DNA of 64,000 nucleotides from Stagnihabitans tardus (GCF_009925085.1 NZ_JAABNR010000012.1:62001-126000), one strand, 5' to 3'; shown: positions 43,457 to 52,271, counted from the first letter of the stretch. Notes: a model not told the origin generated them from the letters alone. Numbers and translations: made by a program.

Positions 43457-43539
43457 CAGAGACCTCCTCCGAAAGCGGTGTAGAGCGTCAGGGCGATCAG
43501 GACGAGGAAAGACAGGGTCTGCAAGGCTTTGACCGACAT
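43456..43539 (-). CDS. 27-aa single-pass membrane peptide
   Basis: ATG 43539 is preceded by GGGGAG and encodes MSVKALQTLSFLVLIALTLY then TAFGGGL and a stop that overlaps the xpaC start. A Lys near the N-terminus and a hydrophobic stretch of about 17 residues suggest a short transmembrane peptide. A longer frame exists upstream but is low-complexity and lacks a Shine-Dalgarno. Coupling to xpaC supports expression; function is unknown. Confidence 0.55.
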   Translation of the reverse strand: MSVKALQTLSFLVLIALTLYTAFGGGL

Positions 43540-43625
43540 TCCGGGCTCCCCAGTTAGGTCGGGGCGAATATAGGGGGCAGCTTGCGGCTTGGCTATGGGC
43601 TTGGGGGAAATCCGCCGGGGGGAAT

Positions 43626-43644
43626 GGGGGGAAATATTCCCCCC
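43626..43644. terminator. GC palindrome at the end of the rluB-like gene
   Basis: GGGGGGAA-ATA-TTCCCCCC forms a perfect 8-bp inverted repeat that ends two bases before the rluB-like stop codon region on the minus strand. It may stop transcription or be a degenerate family B copy. Confidence 0.45.
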
Positions 43645-43645
43645 G

Positions 43646-44704
43646 TCAGGGTTTGCGTGGCCGGGGCGTCGAGGGCTTGCGCGGCCCGCCATCGGCTTTC
43701 GGCCCGGCGCCTGCGGGGCGCGGGGCCTTGGGCGCGCCGGGGCGGGCGCCAGGGGACTTGAAGGCGGCCCCCCTTGCGGCGGACTTCTCGCGCGGGCTTT
43801 CCAGCCGGGTCATGCCCGCCCGGTCTTGGCCAGAGCGGTCGGGACGCGGCTTCAGGCTGCGTTTGCCCTCGGGCTTGGGCTTGTCCTCGGGCAGGTCCGA
43901 GGCATCGCCGGTCAGCCCCAATTGGTCGCGCATGACGCGGGTCTTGACCTCGGTCACCTGGCCGGGCTCGAGCTCTCCAAGCGAGAAGGGCCCGTAGGAG
44001 GTGCGGATCAGGCGGTTCACCTGAAGGCCTATGGCCGACATGGCGCGGCGGATCTCGCGGTTCTTGCCCTCGCGGAGGCCCACGGTCAGCCAGGCATTGG
44101 CGCCCTGGATGCGGTCAAGCGAGACGATCATCGGCTGGAACTTCTCGCCATCCACGACGATGCCCTTGCGCAGCGGATCGAGGTCCGGGTCCATCGGGTT
44201 GCCATTGACCCGCACGCGATACTTGCGCAGCCAGCCGGTCGAGGGAAGCTCCAGCCGCCGTTTTATCTCGCCGTCGTTGGTCAAGAGGAGCAGGCCCTCG
44301 GAGTTCAGGTCAAGCCGTCCCACGGTCATGACCCGGGGCAGGTCCTCGGGCAGGTGGTCGAAAACCGTGTCGCGGCCCTTTTCGTCGGATTCCGAGGTCA
44401 CGAGGCCATCGGGCTTGTAGTAGAGCCACAGCCGGGGCGGCTCGGGCGCGCCGATCGGGTGGCCGGAAACGGTGATCTTGTCCTTCGCGGTGACGTTCAG
44501 CGCCGGAGAGGTGATGAGCTTGCCGTTGACCGTGACCTCGCCCGCCTCGATCATGCGCTCGACCTCGCGGCGCGAGGCCACGCCCGCGCGGGAGAGGACC
44601 TTGGCGATGCGCTCGCCCTCGGGCGGCTTTGCGGCGGGTTTGGGCGGGGCGGAGGGCTTGGACGCCGTCGCTTTCTTCGGTGCGGGCTTTTCTTCGGCGG
44701 CCAT
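43646..44704 (-). CDS. rluB: 23S rRNA pseudouridine synthase, RluB/RsuA family
   Basis: The 352-aa protein has an S4 domain (RIAKVLSRAGVASRREVERM), the catalytic motif VGRLDLNSEGLLLLTNDGE with Asp, and GLREGKNREIRRAMSAIGL. N- and C-terminal tails are basic and low-complexity (KPAPKKATASKPSAPPKP at the start, about 95 residues at the end), common in Rhodobacterales homologues. I chose ATG 44704 (MAAEEKP) with AAGGA upstream; the longer frame runs into a family B repeat. The symbol is by similarity; RluE/F roles are possible. Confidence 0.9.
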   Translation of the reverse strand: MAAEEKPAPKKATASKPSAPPKPAAKPPEGERIAKVLSRAGVASRREVERMIEAGEVTVNGKLITSPALNVTAKDKITVSGHPIGAPEPPRLWLYYKPDGLVTSESDEKGRDTVFDHLPEDLPRVMTVGRLDLNSEGLLLLTNDGEIKRRLELPSTGWLRKYRVRVNGNPMDPDLDPLRKGIVVDGEKFQPMIVSLDRIQGANAWLTVGLREGKNREIRRAMSAIGLQVNRLIRTSYGPFSLGELEPGQVTEVKTRVMRDQLGLTGDASDLPEDKPKPEGKRSLKPRPDRSGQDRAGMTRLESPREKSAARGAAFKSPGARPGAPKAPRPAGAGPKADGGPRKPSTPRPRKP

Positions 44705-44758
44705 AATTGTCATCCTTGGCCCTGGTGGCCGGCTTCGGGGGTTGTCTGCCCTCCGCTT

Positions 44759-44823
44759 GTCAGCTTTTCGGCTGACAAGCCAGCCGAAGATGCCCCCGAG
44801 AGATATTTGAGCCAGTATGAAAG
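44759..44823 (+). repeat. Family B palindromic repeat copy 6, supplies tadA start
   Basis: Hairpin TGTCAGC-TTTTCG-GCTGACA, then CCCCCGAGAGATATTTGAGC and CAGTATGAAAGAG. The TGAAAG end block overlaps the ATG AAA start of tadA at 44817. It also lies in the rluB-like upstream region. Confidence 0.75.
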
Positions 44824-45275
44824 AGCAACCTGCCTTCCTGAGTTTCATGAATCTCGCGCTGGAGGAGGCGCGGGCGGCGGACGCGCGTGGCGAAGTGCCG
44901 GTGGGGGCGGTGGTGGTGTTCCAAGGCCAGGTCGTGGCGCGGGCGGGGAACCGGACGCGGGAGCTGTCCGATCCGACCGCCCATGCCGAGGTCCTGGCGA
45001 TCCGGGCGGCCTGCGCGGCCCTGGGGTCAGAGCGGCTGGTGGGGCATGATCTTTACGTCACGCTGGAGCCTTGCCCCATGTGTGCGGCGGCGATTGCGGC
45101 GGCACGGGTAGCGCGGGTCTATTATGGCGCCTCGGATCCCAAGAGCGGGGGCGTGGCCCAGGGGCCGCGGGTTTTCTCCCATCCGCAGTGCCATCATGTG
45201 CCGGAGGTCTATGACGGGATCGGGGCCCAGGCCTCGGAAGAGCTTTTGCGGGCGTTTTTCTCGCGCCTGCGGTGA
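44817..45275 (+). CDS. tadA: tRNA-specific adenosine deaminase TadA
   Basis: The 152-aa CDA-fold enzyme has zinc motifs TAHAEVLAIR and TLEPCPMCAAAI, GEVPVGAVVV and YGASDPKSGGV, all typical of TadA, which makes inosine-34 in tRNA-Arg. The start ATG 44817 is embedded in a family B repeat; an internal ATG at 44847 (MNLALEEAR) also fits the family and could be the ancestral start. Confidence 0.94.
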   Translation: MKEQPAFLSFMNLALEEARAADARGEVPVGAVVVFQGQVVARAGNRTRELSDPTAHAEVLAIRAACAALGSERLVGHDLYVTLEPCPMCAAAIAAARVARVYYGASDPKSGGVAQGPRVFSHPQCHHVPEVYDGIGAQASEELLRAFFSRLR

Positions 45276-45520
45276 AATTCCATTTTGGAAACCGCGAGAG
45301 CCGTGGTAACGGCTGCATGTCCACAACCAGAGGGAGGGCATCAGATGATCCAATGCATGCGCTCCGCAGGTCCTGTCGGGCAGGCCTATCGACGCGTCTG
45401 ACGCGCGAGAGCCATCGGGGCCGAGGCTCCTTCCTGAAACCGTGATGTGATCTTCCGCCTGCGGGCGAGGTCCGTCCATTTTCCCCAAGAGGCATGCCCG
45501 TGATCCGGGCATGGAACATC

Positions 45521-45715
45521 ATGACGTTGCACGAAACGGATCTTCCGTTGCCCTCCCTGCGGGCGCTGATCGATCAGCACGGGACCCTGTCGGTGGGCTG
45601 GGCCTATCTCCGGGCGGCGCTTGCCCGCAGAAAGCATCCCCCGGACCTGCGGGCCGAGACCCTGTCCCTGCATATAAGGCGGGACATCGGGCTTGACCGG
45701 ACCGGCTGGGAATAG
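45521..45715 (+). CDS. Small DUF1127-like protein
   Basis: A 64-aa frame MTLHETDLPLPSLRALIDQH ending LSLHIRRDIGLDRTGWE. The HIRRDIGL end matches the C-terminal signature of DUF1127/YjiS-type small proteins. I see no strong Shine-Dalgarno; an ATG at 45494 is an alternative start. The 245 bases before it show nothing recognisable. Function unknown; DUF1127 proteins have been linked to RNA turnover and phosphate or stress responses. Confidence 0.5.
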   Translation: MTLHETDLPLPSLRALIDQHGTLSVGWAYLRAALARRKHPPDLRAETLSLHIRRDIGLDRTGWE

Positions 45716-45796
45716 GCCCGCCGGGCCGATCCCCGCCCAGACCTGCGAGACCCCATGGGCTTCGCGGGCCTGGGTGGGGGCTTCTCGGCAGAAGGG

Positions 45797-46477
45797 TCAG
45801 AGCGTGATGGGCTCCATGACCTGGGGCTCGATCACCTTCACGCCGGGCAGGGCATCGGCCAGGACCTGGGCCGATTGCTCCAGCGCCGGGAAGGTCCGGT
45901 AGTGGCAGGGGATCACGGTCTGGAAGTTGAAATAGCGGCGGGCCGCATAGGCGGCGCGGGCCATGTCCATCGTGTAATGGCCCCCGGCGCTGAGGATGCC
46001 CACGGTTGGCCTGTGCAGGTCGCCCATCCAGTCCATGTCAGCCATGATATCGGTATCGCCCGAGACATAGATCACATGGCCCTCACCGGCGATCATGAAG
46101 CCCGCTTCCGAGCCGATGGGCACCCCGTCGAAGGTCGAGGAGTGGCTGGCATTGACCATGGTCACCTTTGCGCCGCCCGCATCCACCGTGCCGCCCTTGT
46201 TGAAGCCGATGATCTCGACCCCATGCTTCTGCGCGAGATGGCCCATCAGGTCATAGATCCCTGCCATGGGGATGTTCAGCTCCTTGGCAATCGCCGGGCC
46301 ATCGCCGGTGTGATCGCCGTGGCCATGGGTCAGGAAGACATGGGTGGCGCCCTGGATCGCCTCGGCCCGGCGTTCGGCCGGGAACATCGGGTTGCCGGTC
46401 AGCCAGGGGTCGATGAGCAGGACGGCGCCTTCGATTTCGATGCGGAAGCCGGAATGGCCAAGCCAGGTGATGCGCAT
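45797..46477 (-). CDS. UPF0173 metal-dependent hydrolase
   Basis: The 226-aa MBL-like protein begins [17 protein letters not shown] and has [43 protein letters not shown] and [10 protein letters not shown], which match the UPF0173 family (YtkL/TTHA-type). The reaction is unknown. It is convergent with nothing and divergent from gatC. Confidence 0.92.
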   Translation of the reverse strand: MRITWLGHSGFRIEIEGAVLLIDPWLTGNPMFPAERRAEAIQGATHVFLTHGHGDHTGDGPAIAKELNIPMAGIYDLMGHLAQKHGVEIIGFNKGGTVDAGGAKVTMVNASHSSTFDGVPIGSEAGFMIAGEGHVIYVSGDTDIMADMDWMGDLHRPTVGILSAGGHYTMDMARAAYAARRYFNFQTVIPCHYRTFPALEQSAQVLADALPGVKVIEPQVMEPITL

Positions 46478-46589
46478 GATGGGTCTCCTTTGGATGCCAA
46501 CCTAGGGCGCCCGGCCAAAAACCCAAGCGCTTCTTGCACTGGCGCGGCCCCTTGGCTAAACGGAGCCGATCATCACCGGAGAGTTCCCC

Positions 46590-46877
46590 ATGTCCATCGA
46601 CATTGCGACCGCGGCCAAGGTGGCCAAGCTCGCCCGCATCCGCGTCGAGGAAGACCAGTTGCCCAAGTTGGCCGAGCAGCTTTCGGGCATCCTGGGCTTC
46701 ATGGAGCAGTTGAACGAGGTCAATGTCGACGGGATCGAGCCCATGGTCTCGGTCACGCCGATGCGGCTTGTCCGCCGCAAGGATGCGGTGACCGATGGCA
46801 ATATCCAGGCCCAGGTGTTGAAGAACGCGCCCGATGCGCGCGAGGGCTTTTTCGCTGTGCCGAAGGTGGTGGAATGA
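46590..46877 (+). CDS. gatC: Aspartyl/glutamyl-tRNA amidotransferase subunit C
   Basis: The 95-aa protein begins [20 protein letters not shown] and has [20 protein letters not shown] and [13 protein letters not shown], the standard GatC pattern. It stabilises GatA/GatB in forming Gln-tRNA(Gln) or Asn-tRNA(Asn). ATGA overlap with gatA. Confidence 0.96.
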   Translation: MSIDIATAAKVAKLARIRVEEDQLPKLAEQLSGILGFMEQLNEVNVDGIEPMVSVTPMRLVRRKDAVTDGNIQAQVLKNAPDAREGFFAVPKVVE

Positions 46878-48349
46878 ACGCTAATGAACTGACCATCGCG
46901 GCGGCGCGGGATGCGCTGCGCAAGCGCGAGATCTCGGCTGTCGACCTGACCATGGCCTGCCTGACCGCCATCGACGCGGGCGATGCGCTGAACGCCTTTG
47001 TCCACAAGACGCCCGAGATCGCGCTGGATCAGGCGCGGGCGGCGGATGAGCGGCTGAAGGGCGAGGCGCCGGACCTGTGCGGGATTCCGCTGGGGATCAA
47101 GGACCTCTTCTGCACCAAGGGGGTGCCGTCTCAGGCGGCCAGCGGCATCCTGAAGGGCTTCAAGCCGGAATATGAATCGACCGTGACCTCGAAGCTTTTC
47201 GATGCGGGCGCGGTCATGCTGGGCAAACTCAACATGGACGAGTTTGCCATGGGGTCCAGCAATGAGACCTCGGTCTATGGCAATGCGGTCAACCCCTGGA
47301 AGGTCGATGACCGCAAGCTGACGCCGGGCGGCTCCTCGGGCGGCTCGGCGGCGGCGGTGGCGGCGGACCTTTGCCTTGGGGCGACGGGGACGGATACCGG
47401 CGGCTCGATCCGCCAGCCTGCGGCCTTCACCGGCATCACGGGCATCAAGCCGACCTATGGGCGTGTGAGCCGCTGGGGCATCGTGGCCTTCGCCTCCAGC
47501 CTCGATCAGGCGGGGCCGATGACCAAGTCGGTGCGCGATGCGGCGATCCTTCTGCAGGCCATGTCGGGCCATGACCCGAAGGATTCGACCTCTGCCGATA
47601 TCCCGGTGCCGGATTTCGAGGCGGCCCTGACCGGCGACATTCGCGGCAAGAAGATCGGGATTCCGAAGGAATACCGCATGGATGGCATGCCGGCCGAGAT
47701 CGATGCGCTTTGGGCCCAGGGCATCGCCATGATGAAGGATGCCGGGGCGGAGATCGTCGACATCTCCTTGCCGCATACGAAATACGCGCTGCCCACCTAT
47801 TACGTGATCGCCCCGGCCGAGGCGTCGTCGAACCTCGCCCGCTATGACGGGGTGCGCTATGGCCACCGGGCCAAGCTCGCGGCGGGGGATGGCATCACCG
47901 ACATGTACGAAAAGACCCGGGCCGAGGGCTTTGGGCCGGAGGTTCAGCGCCGGATCATGGTCGGGACCTATGTCCTGTCGGCGGGCTTCTACGACGCCTA
48001 TTACAACCGTGCGCGCAAGGTGCGGGCCCTGATCAAGCGCGACTTCGAGCAGGTCTTTGCGGCGGGGGTCGATGCGATCCTGACGCCCGCGACGCCGTCG
48101 TCTGCCTTTGGGTTGGGCGAGATGGCCAATGCCGATCCGGTCGAGATGTATCTGAACGACGTCTTCACCGTGACGGTGAACCTGGCCGGTCTGCCGGGGG
48201 TTTCCGTGCCGGTGGGGCTGGATTCCAAGGGCCTGCCCCTGGGTCTGCAGCTGATCGGGCGGCCCTGGGACGAGGCGGGGTTGCTGAACCATGCCCATGT
48301 GCTGGAGCGTGCGGCGGGTTTTGTGGCCAAGCCTGCCAAATGGTGGTAA
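46874..48349 (+). CDS. gatA: Aspartyl/glutamyl-tRNA amidotransferase subunit A
   Basis: The 491-aa amidase-signature protein has the catalytic Lys in [14 protein letters not shown] and the Ser-cisSer-Lys triad region [20 protein letters not shown] followed by [16 protein letters not shown]. It releases ammonia from glutamine for GatB. gatB is not adjacent here, so the genes are split, as in many alphaproteobacteria. Confidence 0.97.
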   Translation: MNANELTIAAARDALRKREISAVDLTMACLTAIDAGDALNAFVHKTPEIALDQARAADERLKGEAPDLCGIPLGIKDLFCTKGVPSQAASGILKGFKPEYESTVTSKLFDAGAVMLGKLNMDEFAMGSSNETSVYGNAVNPWKVDDRKLTPGGSSGGSAAAVAADLCLGATGTDTGGSIRQPAAFTGITGIKPTYGRVSRWGIVAFASSLDQAGPMTKSVRDAAILLQAMSGHDPKDSTSADIPVPDFEAALTGDIRGKKIGIPKEYRMDGMPAEIDALWAQGIAMMKDAGAEIVDISLPHTKYALPTYYVIAPAEASSNLARYDGVRYGHRAKLAAGDGITDMYEKTRAEGFGPEVQRRIMVGTYVLSAGFYDAYYNRARKVRALIKRDFEQVFAAGVDAILTPATPSSAFGLGEMANADPVEMYLNDVFTVTVNLAGLPGVSVPVGLDSKGLPLGLQLIGRPWDEAGLLNHAHVLERAAGFVAKPAKWW

Positions 48350-48375
48350 GCGGACCGAAAAGAAGAGGCGAGCAG

Positions 48376-49179
48376 ATGCGCAAGGCTTATCTTGGACTGG
48401 CAGCAGTGGCGGCGCTTGCGGCTTGCCAGTCGTCGGTGCCCGACAGCAACCCCCAGGGGGCGGGCTTCCAGGACTATAACTCCTATGTCCGCAACCGGGC
48501 GGCAGGGGTTCCGATGCAGGGCTCGGCCTATGGCGCGCAAGGTGGCGTGATGGGCGAGGGCGTGGCGACGCAACCCATGGCCAGCACGGGCTTTTCGCCC
48601 GATGCGGCGGCGGCGGCGATTGCGGCGGCCGAGGGCGGAAGCACGGCGCCGATGAACGCGACCGGGCTGGTGACGGGCGGGCAAACCGTGGCGAGCGGCG
48701 CGGCCTTGCCGCCCATCGATCCGGCCTGCCAGGGCCGTGGCCAGACCATGGCCGGGATCCAGGAGACGACCTCCGAGATGAACTATGCCTCGGGCGGGGT
48801 CTCGGACGAGCAGGATTTCGGCGCGGTGACGCAACGCGAATCGATCGAGAGCGACAAGCAGCGCATCGCCTGCAACCGCCAGCAATATGTCGTGGTCCAG
48901 CCCGGGGCCATCCCGCAGCGCCCGGGCGACGAGGGGCCGAATATCGCGGCCTATGCCCTGGCCACGACCAATGCGCCGGGGGTGAAGCTTTACACCCGTC
49001 CGCCCTTCTACCTGACCAATCCGGAAAAGGCCTGCGCCAAGTTCACCTCTTCGGACAAGGCGCAGCAGGCTTTCCTGGCAGCGGGCGGGCCGCAGCGCGA
49101 CAGCAAGGCCCTGGACCCCGATGGCGACGGCTTTGCCTGTTCCTGGGACCCGCGCCCCTTCCGGGCTGCGGCGCAGTAA
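48376..49179 (+). CDS. Lipoprotein with C-terminal Excalibur-like motif
   Basis: The 267-aa protein has a lipobox (AAVAALAAC, lipidated Cys about residue 17), a low-complexity Ala/Gly region, and a C-terminal DPDGDGFACSWDP segment that fits the Excalibur calcium-binding motif. It lies just ahead of a peptidoglycan amidase gene, suggesting a cell-envelope role. Function is otherwise unknown. Confidence 0.78.
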   Translation: MRKAYLGLAAVAALAACQSSVPDSNPQGAGFQDYNSYVRNRAAGVPMQGSAYGAQGGVMGEGVATQPMASTGFSPDAAAAAIAAAEGGSTAPMNATGLVTGGQTVASGAALPPIDPACQGRGQTMAGIQETTSEMNYASGGVSDEQDFGAVTQRESIESDKQRIACNRQQYVVVQPGAIPQRPGDEGPNIAAYALATTNAPGVKLYTRPPFYLTNPEKACAKFTSSDKAQQAFLAAGGPQRDSKALDPDGDGFACSWDPRPFRAAAQ

Positions 49180-49181
49180 GC

Positions 49182-49826
49182 ATGTCTTCTCCCAATCATT
49201 CGGAAAGGCGCGGGGGCATGACCCCGCGCCTTGTCGTTTTGCACTATACCGCCATGGCGAGCTTTGCCGAGGCGAAGGCGCGGCTTTGCGATCCGGCCCA
49301 TGAGGTCTCCGCCCATTGGCTGGTCGATGTGGATGGGCGGGCCGAGGCGCTGGTGGATGAGGCGCGCCGGGCCTGGCATGCGGGCGCCGGGGCCTGGGGG
49401 GGCTGTCAGGATGTGAACTCGGCCTCGGTGGGGATCGAGATCCAGAATGACGGCATGAGCCCCTTTCCGGCGCGGCAGATGGCGGGGGTGGAGCGGCTTT
49501 TGGGCGATGTGCTGGGGCGCTGGGGGATCTCTCCGGCGGGGGTGATCGCGCATTCCGACATGGCGCCCTTGCGCAAGCGCGACCCGGGGCCGAGGTTCGA
49601 CTGGCGGCGGCTGGCCTTGGGCGGCCTCTCGGTCTGGCCCGAGGACCGGGTGGCCAAGGCGCAGGGCTTTTCGTCCTGGGCGGCGGAGTTTGGCTATCGC
49701 GGGCCGGAGGAAGCGGTGCTGGGCGCTTTCCGGCTGCGGTTCCGGCCCTGGGGGCGCGGTCCGGTCTCGGCGGTGGATGCGGGGCTCATGCAGGACCTCG
49801 CGCAGCGCTTTCCTGCGGTTCTTTAG
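49182..49826 (+). CDS. N-acetylmuramoyl-L-alanine amidase (amidase_2)
   Basis: The 214-aa protein has the AmpD/AmiD zinc-site pattern: LVVLHYTAM (first His), EVSAHWLVDVDG, RAWHAGAGAWGG, SASVGIEIQNDG and VIAHSDMAPLRKRDPGPRFDW with the second His and catalytic residues. The C-terminal 45 residues (from VLGAFRLRFRP) resemble a small peptidoglycan-binding unit. No signal peptide is visible, so it is probably cytosolic and recycles muropeptides. It starts two bases after the lipoprotein stop. Confidence 0.9.
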   Translation: MSSPNHSERRGGMTPRLVVLHYTAMASFAEAKARLCDPAHEVSAHWLVDVDGRAEALVDEARRAWHAGAGAWGGCQDVNSASVGIEIQNDGMSPFPARQMAGVERLLGDVLGRWGISPAGVIAHSDMAPLRKRDPGPRFDWRRLALGGLSVWPEDRVAKAQGFSSWAAEFGYRGPEEAVLGAFRLRFRPWGRGPVSAVDAGLMQDLAQRFPAVL

Positions 49827-49917
49827 TGGAGCGGCTTCGCCGCATTGTTTTTGTCTCGCCTCTGGCCTGCGGCCAACCTGCTCGGGGTCGGGGCTTGCGG
49901 CCCAACCGGCTCGGGGC

Positions 49918-49946
49918 TTGACGCTGCGGGCGGCTTGAGGCATTGC
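49918..49946 (+). promoter_or_regulatory. Promoter of rnpB
   Basis: TTGACG (49918-49923) and CATTGC (49941-49946) are 17 bases apart and about 5 bases before the predicted 5' end of the RNA. Confidence 0.6.
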
Positions 49947-49950
49947 GCCC

Positions 49951-50372
49951 TTGCGCGGAGGGCTGGATGACCGCGGGGGCAACCTCGAGGAAAGTCCGGA
50001 CTCCAGGAAGTAAGGGTGCCGGGTAACGCCCGGCGGGGGCAACCCCAGGGAAAGCGCCACAGAGAAGAGTCTGCCGGGCCTAAGAGGTTCGCCCTTGGCG
50101 GCTGGCGATGGTGAAACGGTGGGGTAAGAGCCCACCACGGACCTGGCAACAGGGACGGTATGGCAAGCCCCACCCGGAGCAATGCCGAATAGGGGTCCTG
50201 TCGCGGAAAGGTCCGGGCCGACAGCGAAAGCTGCCGGAGACCTCCGCGGGGGAGCTTCGACCCAGGGACCCGGGTTGGCAGCTTGACCGCCGTGGCGACA
50301 CGGTTGGCAGAGGAATGGTCATCCAGGGGCGCAAGCCCCGGACAGAATCCGGCTTACAGGCTCTCCGCGCAA
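49951..50372 (+). ncRNA. rnpB: RNase P RNA (type A)
   Basis: The universally conserved core sequences are present: GAGGAAAGTCCGGACTCC at 49987-50004 and AGAATCCGGCTTACAGG near 50344-50360, with ACAGAGAAGA-like and GGTGAAACGGTGGGGTAAGA segments between. Helix P1 forms from TTGCGCGGAG (49951-49960) and CTCCGCGCAA (50363-50372), which sets the ends. The RNA processes tRNA 5' ends. Exact ends may differ by a few bases. Confidence 0.95.
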
Positions 50373-50566
50373 ATCTGCCTTTGGAACAGGGGCTTGGGGG
50401 CGGCAGGACCCGCGCGCCCCGGGCTTCGATTTCACCCCGGATGGTTTGGGGCAAAAACGCCCCGGAATCGCTTCGGGGCCTGTTGACTCTGGCGGGCTTC
50501 CGAGTAAAAGGCAGGCTGATCATTTTGACGGGAGCCTATGGCTTTCCCGCTGCAGGAGAGACGACC

Positions 50567-50734
50567 ATGGCCAAACCGGCGACGATCAAGATCCGTCTGA
50601 ACTCGACGGCTGGCACCGGGCACTTCTATGTCACCAAGAAGAACGCCCGGACCATGACCGAAAAGATGACGGTCACCAAGTATGACCCCGTCAAGCGGGA
50701 GCATGTCGAATACAAGGAAGGCAAGATCAAGTAA
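50567..50734 (+). CDS. rpmG: 50S ribosomal protein L33
   Basis: The 55-aa protein [20 protein letters not shown] ... [17 protein letters not shown] is the Cys-free L33. ATG 50567 follows GCAGGAGAG. A possible promoter TTGACT lies about 100 bases upstream. Confidence 0.97.
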   Translation: MAKPATIKIRLNSTAGTGHFYVTKKNARTMTEKMTVTKYDPVKREHVEYKEGKIK

Positions 50735-50759
50735 GATCGCGCCAGGCCGGACTTTGCAG

Positions 50760-50784
50760 AGCCGCTCCTTCGGGGGCGGCTTTT
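50760..50784 (+). terminator. Intrinsic terminator of rpmG
   Basis: AGCCGCTCC-TTCG-GGGGCGGCT (one G-T pair) followed by TTTGCTTTTG, 25 bases after the rpmG stop. Confidence 0.88.
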
Positions 50785-50877
50785 GCTTTTGCTGCGCCTG
50801 GTGGCCTTGGGGGACGACGCGCCTATTTGGACAAGTCTGAATCGGGCTTTTGCGGCTCTGATTGCGGGGGGGCGGCG

Positions 50878-51009
50878 ATGCGGGTGATGATCGTGGGGCA
50901 GCCGGGGTCGGGGAAGAGCTGGCTCGCGCGGCAGGTGGCGGGGCCGAAGCTGCGCCATCTTGCGGGGCGGGGCGCGGTGGTTGATTTCCTGCACGGGCTG
51001 GGCAAATGA
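50878..51009 (+). pseudogene. Remnant of an adenylate-kinase-like P-loop gene
   Basis: The 43-codon frame starts MRVMIVGQPGSGKSWLARQV, a complete Walker A beginning of the AdK/'topology modulation' type P-loop proteins (normally about 160-180 aa), but is followed at once by GPKLRHLAGRGAVVDFLHGL, which looks like the C-terminal end of the same family. The centre with Walker B and substrate site is missing. An internal in-frame deletion is the likeliest origin; a genuine micro-protein is less likely. Confidence 0.55.
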
Positions 51010-51010
51010 A

Positions 51011-51035
51011 AAAGGCCGGGGTCTCCCCCGGCCTT
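51011..51035. terminator. Bidirectional terminator
   Basis: AAAGGCCGGGG and CCCCGGCCTTT form a perfect 11-bp stem, with T-runs on both strands. It separates the P-loop remnant from the convergent BI-1 gene. Confidence 0.88.
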
Positions 51036-51054
51036 TCGCGTCATGTTGGTCCGA

Positions 51055-51834
51055 TCACTCGTTCCGCTGACCCAGGAACTGGAGCAGGAAGGTGAAGAGG
51101 TTGATGAAGTCGAGATAGAGCGTCAGGGCGCCCATGATCGCCGACTTCTCCAGCCAGGCCGCGTCACCGCCACGGGCGTGCTGGATGTAGTTCACCTTGA
51201 TCGCCTGGGTGTCATAGACCGTCAGGCCGGCGAACAAGAGGACGCCGATGAAGGAGATCGCGAAGGCCAGCGCGCCCGAGCCAAGCCAGAGATTGACCAG
51301 CGAGGCGACCAGGAGGCCGATCACGCCCATCATCAGGAACGAGCCAAAGCCCGACAGGTCGCGCTTGGTCGTGTAGCCGTAAAGGCTCAGGCCCGCGAAG
51401 GAGGCGGAGGTGGCCAGGAAGGTCGAGGCGATCGAGCCGCCGGTGTAGATCAGGAAGATCGAGGACAGCGACAGGCCCATGGCCACGGCGAAGACGTAGA
51501 AGAACAGCTGCGCCGCAGCGGCCGACAGGCGGGGCACCATGGCCGAGAAGCCAAAGACCATGACCAGCGGCAGGAACATGATCACCCATTTCAGGGGCGA
51601 CATGTAGAGCGCCTCACCCAGGCCCGTCAGATAGGCGGTCGACGAGATCTGCACCGCCTCGGCCGAACCGGGGACCGTCGTGACCGCAAGGCCCGAGATC
51701 GCCCAGGCCGCCGCAGCGGTCACCAGCATGCCCACGGACATCGTGCCGTAGACCTTGTTCATATGCGCGCGCAGGCCCTCGTCGATGGCAAGGCCGGCAC
51801 TGGCGCCGTAAGTCCGCGTCTGAAAGTCAGCCAT
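51055..51834 (-). CDS. Bax inhibitor-1 family membrane protein (YccA-like)
   Basis: The 259-aa protein has seven membrane segments and the BI-1 signature regions: RAHMNKVYGTMSVGM, QLFFYVFAVAMGLSLSSIFL, YGYTTKRDLSGFGSFLMMG, and the C-terminal LTVYDTQAIKVNY and GALTLYLDFINLFTFLLQFL. It is an inner-membrane protein; E. coli YccA inhibits FtsH and BsYetJ leaks calcium. The downstream terminator and single-gene layout suggest independent expression. Confidence 0.94.
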   Translation of the reverse strand: MADFQTRTYGASAGLAIDEGLRAHMNKVYGTMSVGMLVTAAAAWAISGLAVTTVPGSAEAVQISSTAYLTGLGEALYMSPLKWVIMFLPLVMVFGFSAMVPRLSAAAAQLFFYVFAVAMGLSLSSIFLIYTGGSIASTFLATSASFAGLSLYGYTTKRDLSGFGSFLMMGVIGLLVASLVNLWLGSGALAFAISFIGVLLFAGLTVYDTQAIKVNYIQHARGGDAAWLEKSAIMGALTLYLDFINLFTFLLQFLGQRNE

Positions 51835-51963
51835 TTTTCCCTCTGTCTGTCATAGGGGCCGGAACTACCGACCACTTGGGCAGAATATCGGGACTGACCT
51901 TGTCGATTTCAAGGATTTCCGCGCAGGTTTTCGCAAGACTTCATTTTGCGCCCGACCTCGGGC

Positions 51964-52164
51964 TCAGCGCGCCTGCCAATGCCCGGGCGCGTCCCAGAGC
52001 GGCCTCTCGGCCTCGGCTTCTGCCTCGGCCCGCGTCAGGCCGATGTCGCGCAACATGTGGTCATCCAGTGCGGCCAGGCCCCTGCGGCTGCGGTGCAAGG
52101 TCAGGGCGCGGACAAGACCGGACCAGGGGCGGCGGCGGCGGGGCAGGGAGAGAGCGAGTTCCAT
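51964..52164 (-). CDS. DUF1127 protein
   Basis: The 66-aa protein has RSRRGLAALDDHMLRDIGLT, the DUF1127 core, followed by an acidic RAEAEAEAERP stretch. ATG 52164 was chosen as DUF1127 starts are short. It is divergent from a LysR gene, a layout repeated in many Rhodobacterales, so the LysR protein may control it. Confidence 0.85.
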   Translation of the reverse strand: MELALSLPRRRRPWSGLVRALTLHRSRRGLAALDDHMLRDIGLTRAEAEAEAERPLWDAPGHWQAR

Positions 52165-52271
52165 CACAAATCCTGATATCGTTGAGGGTTTCATCTGTCT
52201 TGCAGATGATGCGCCGTTCTGCGACACAACGGAAATGAATGATCGTTGTCCCCTGCATCAGGATTGGTGAT

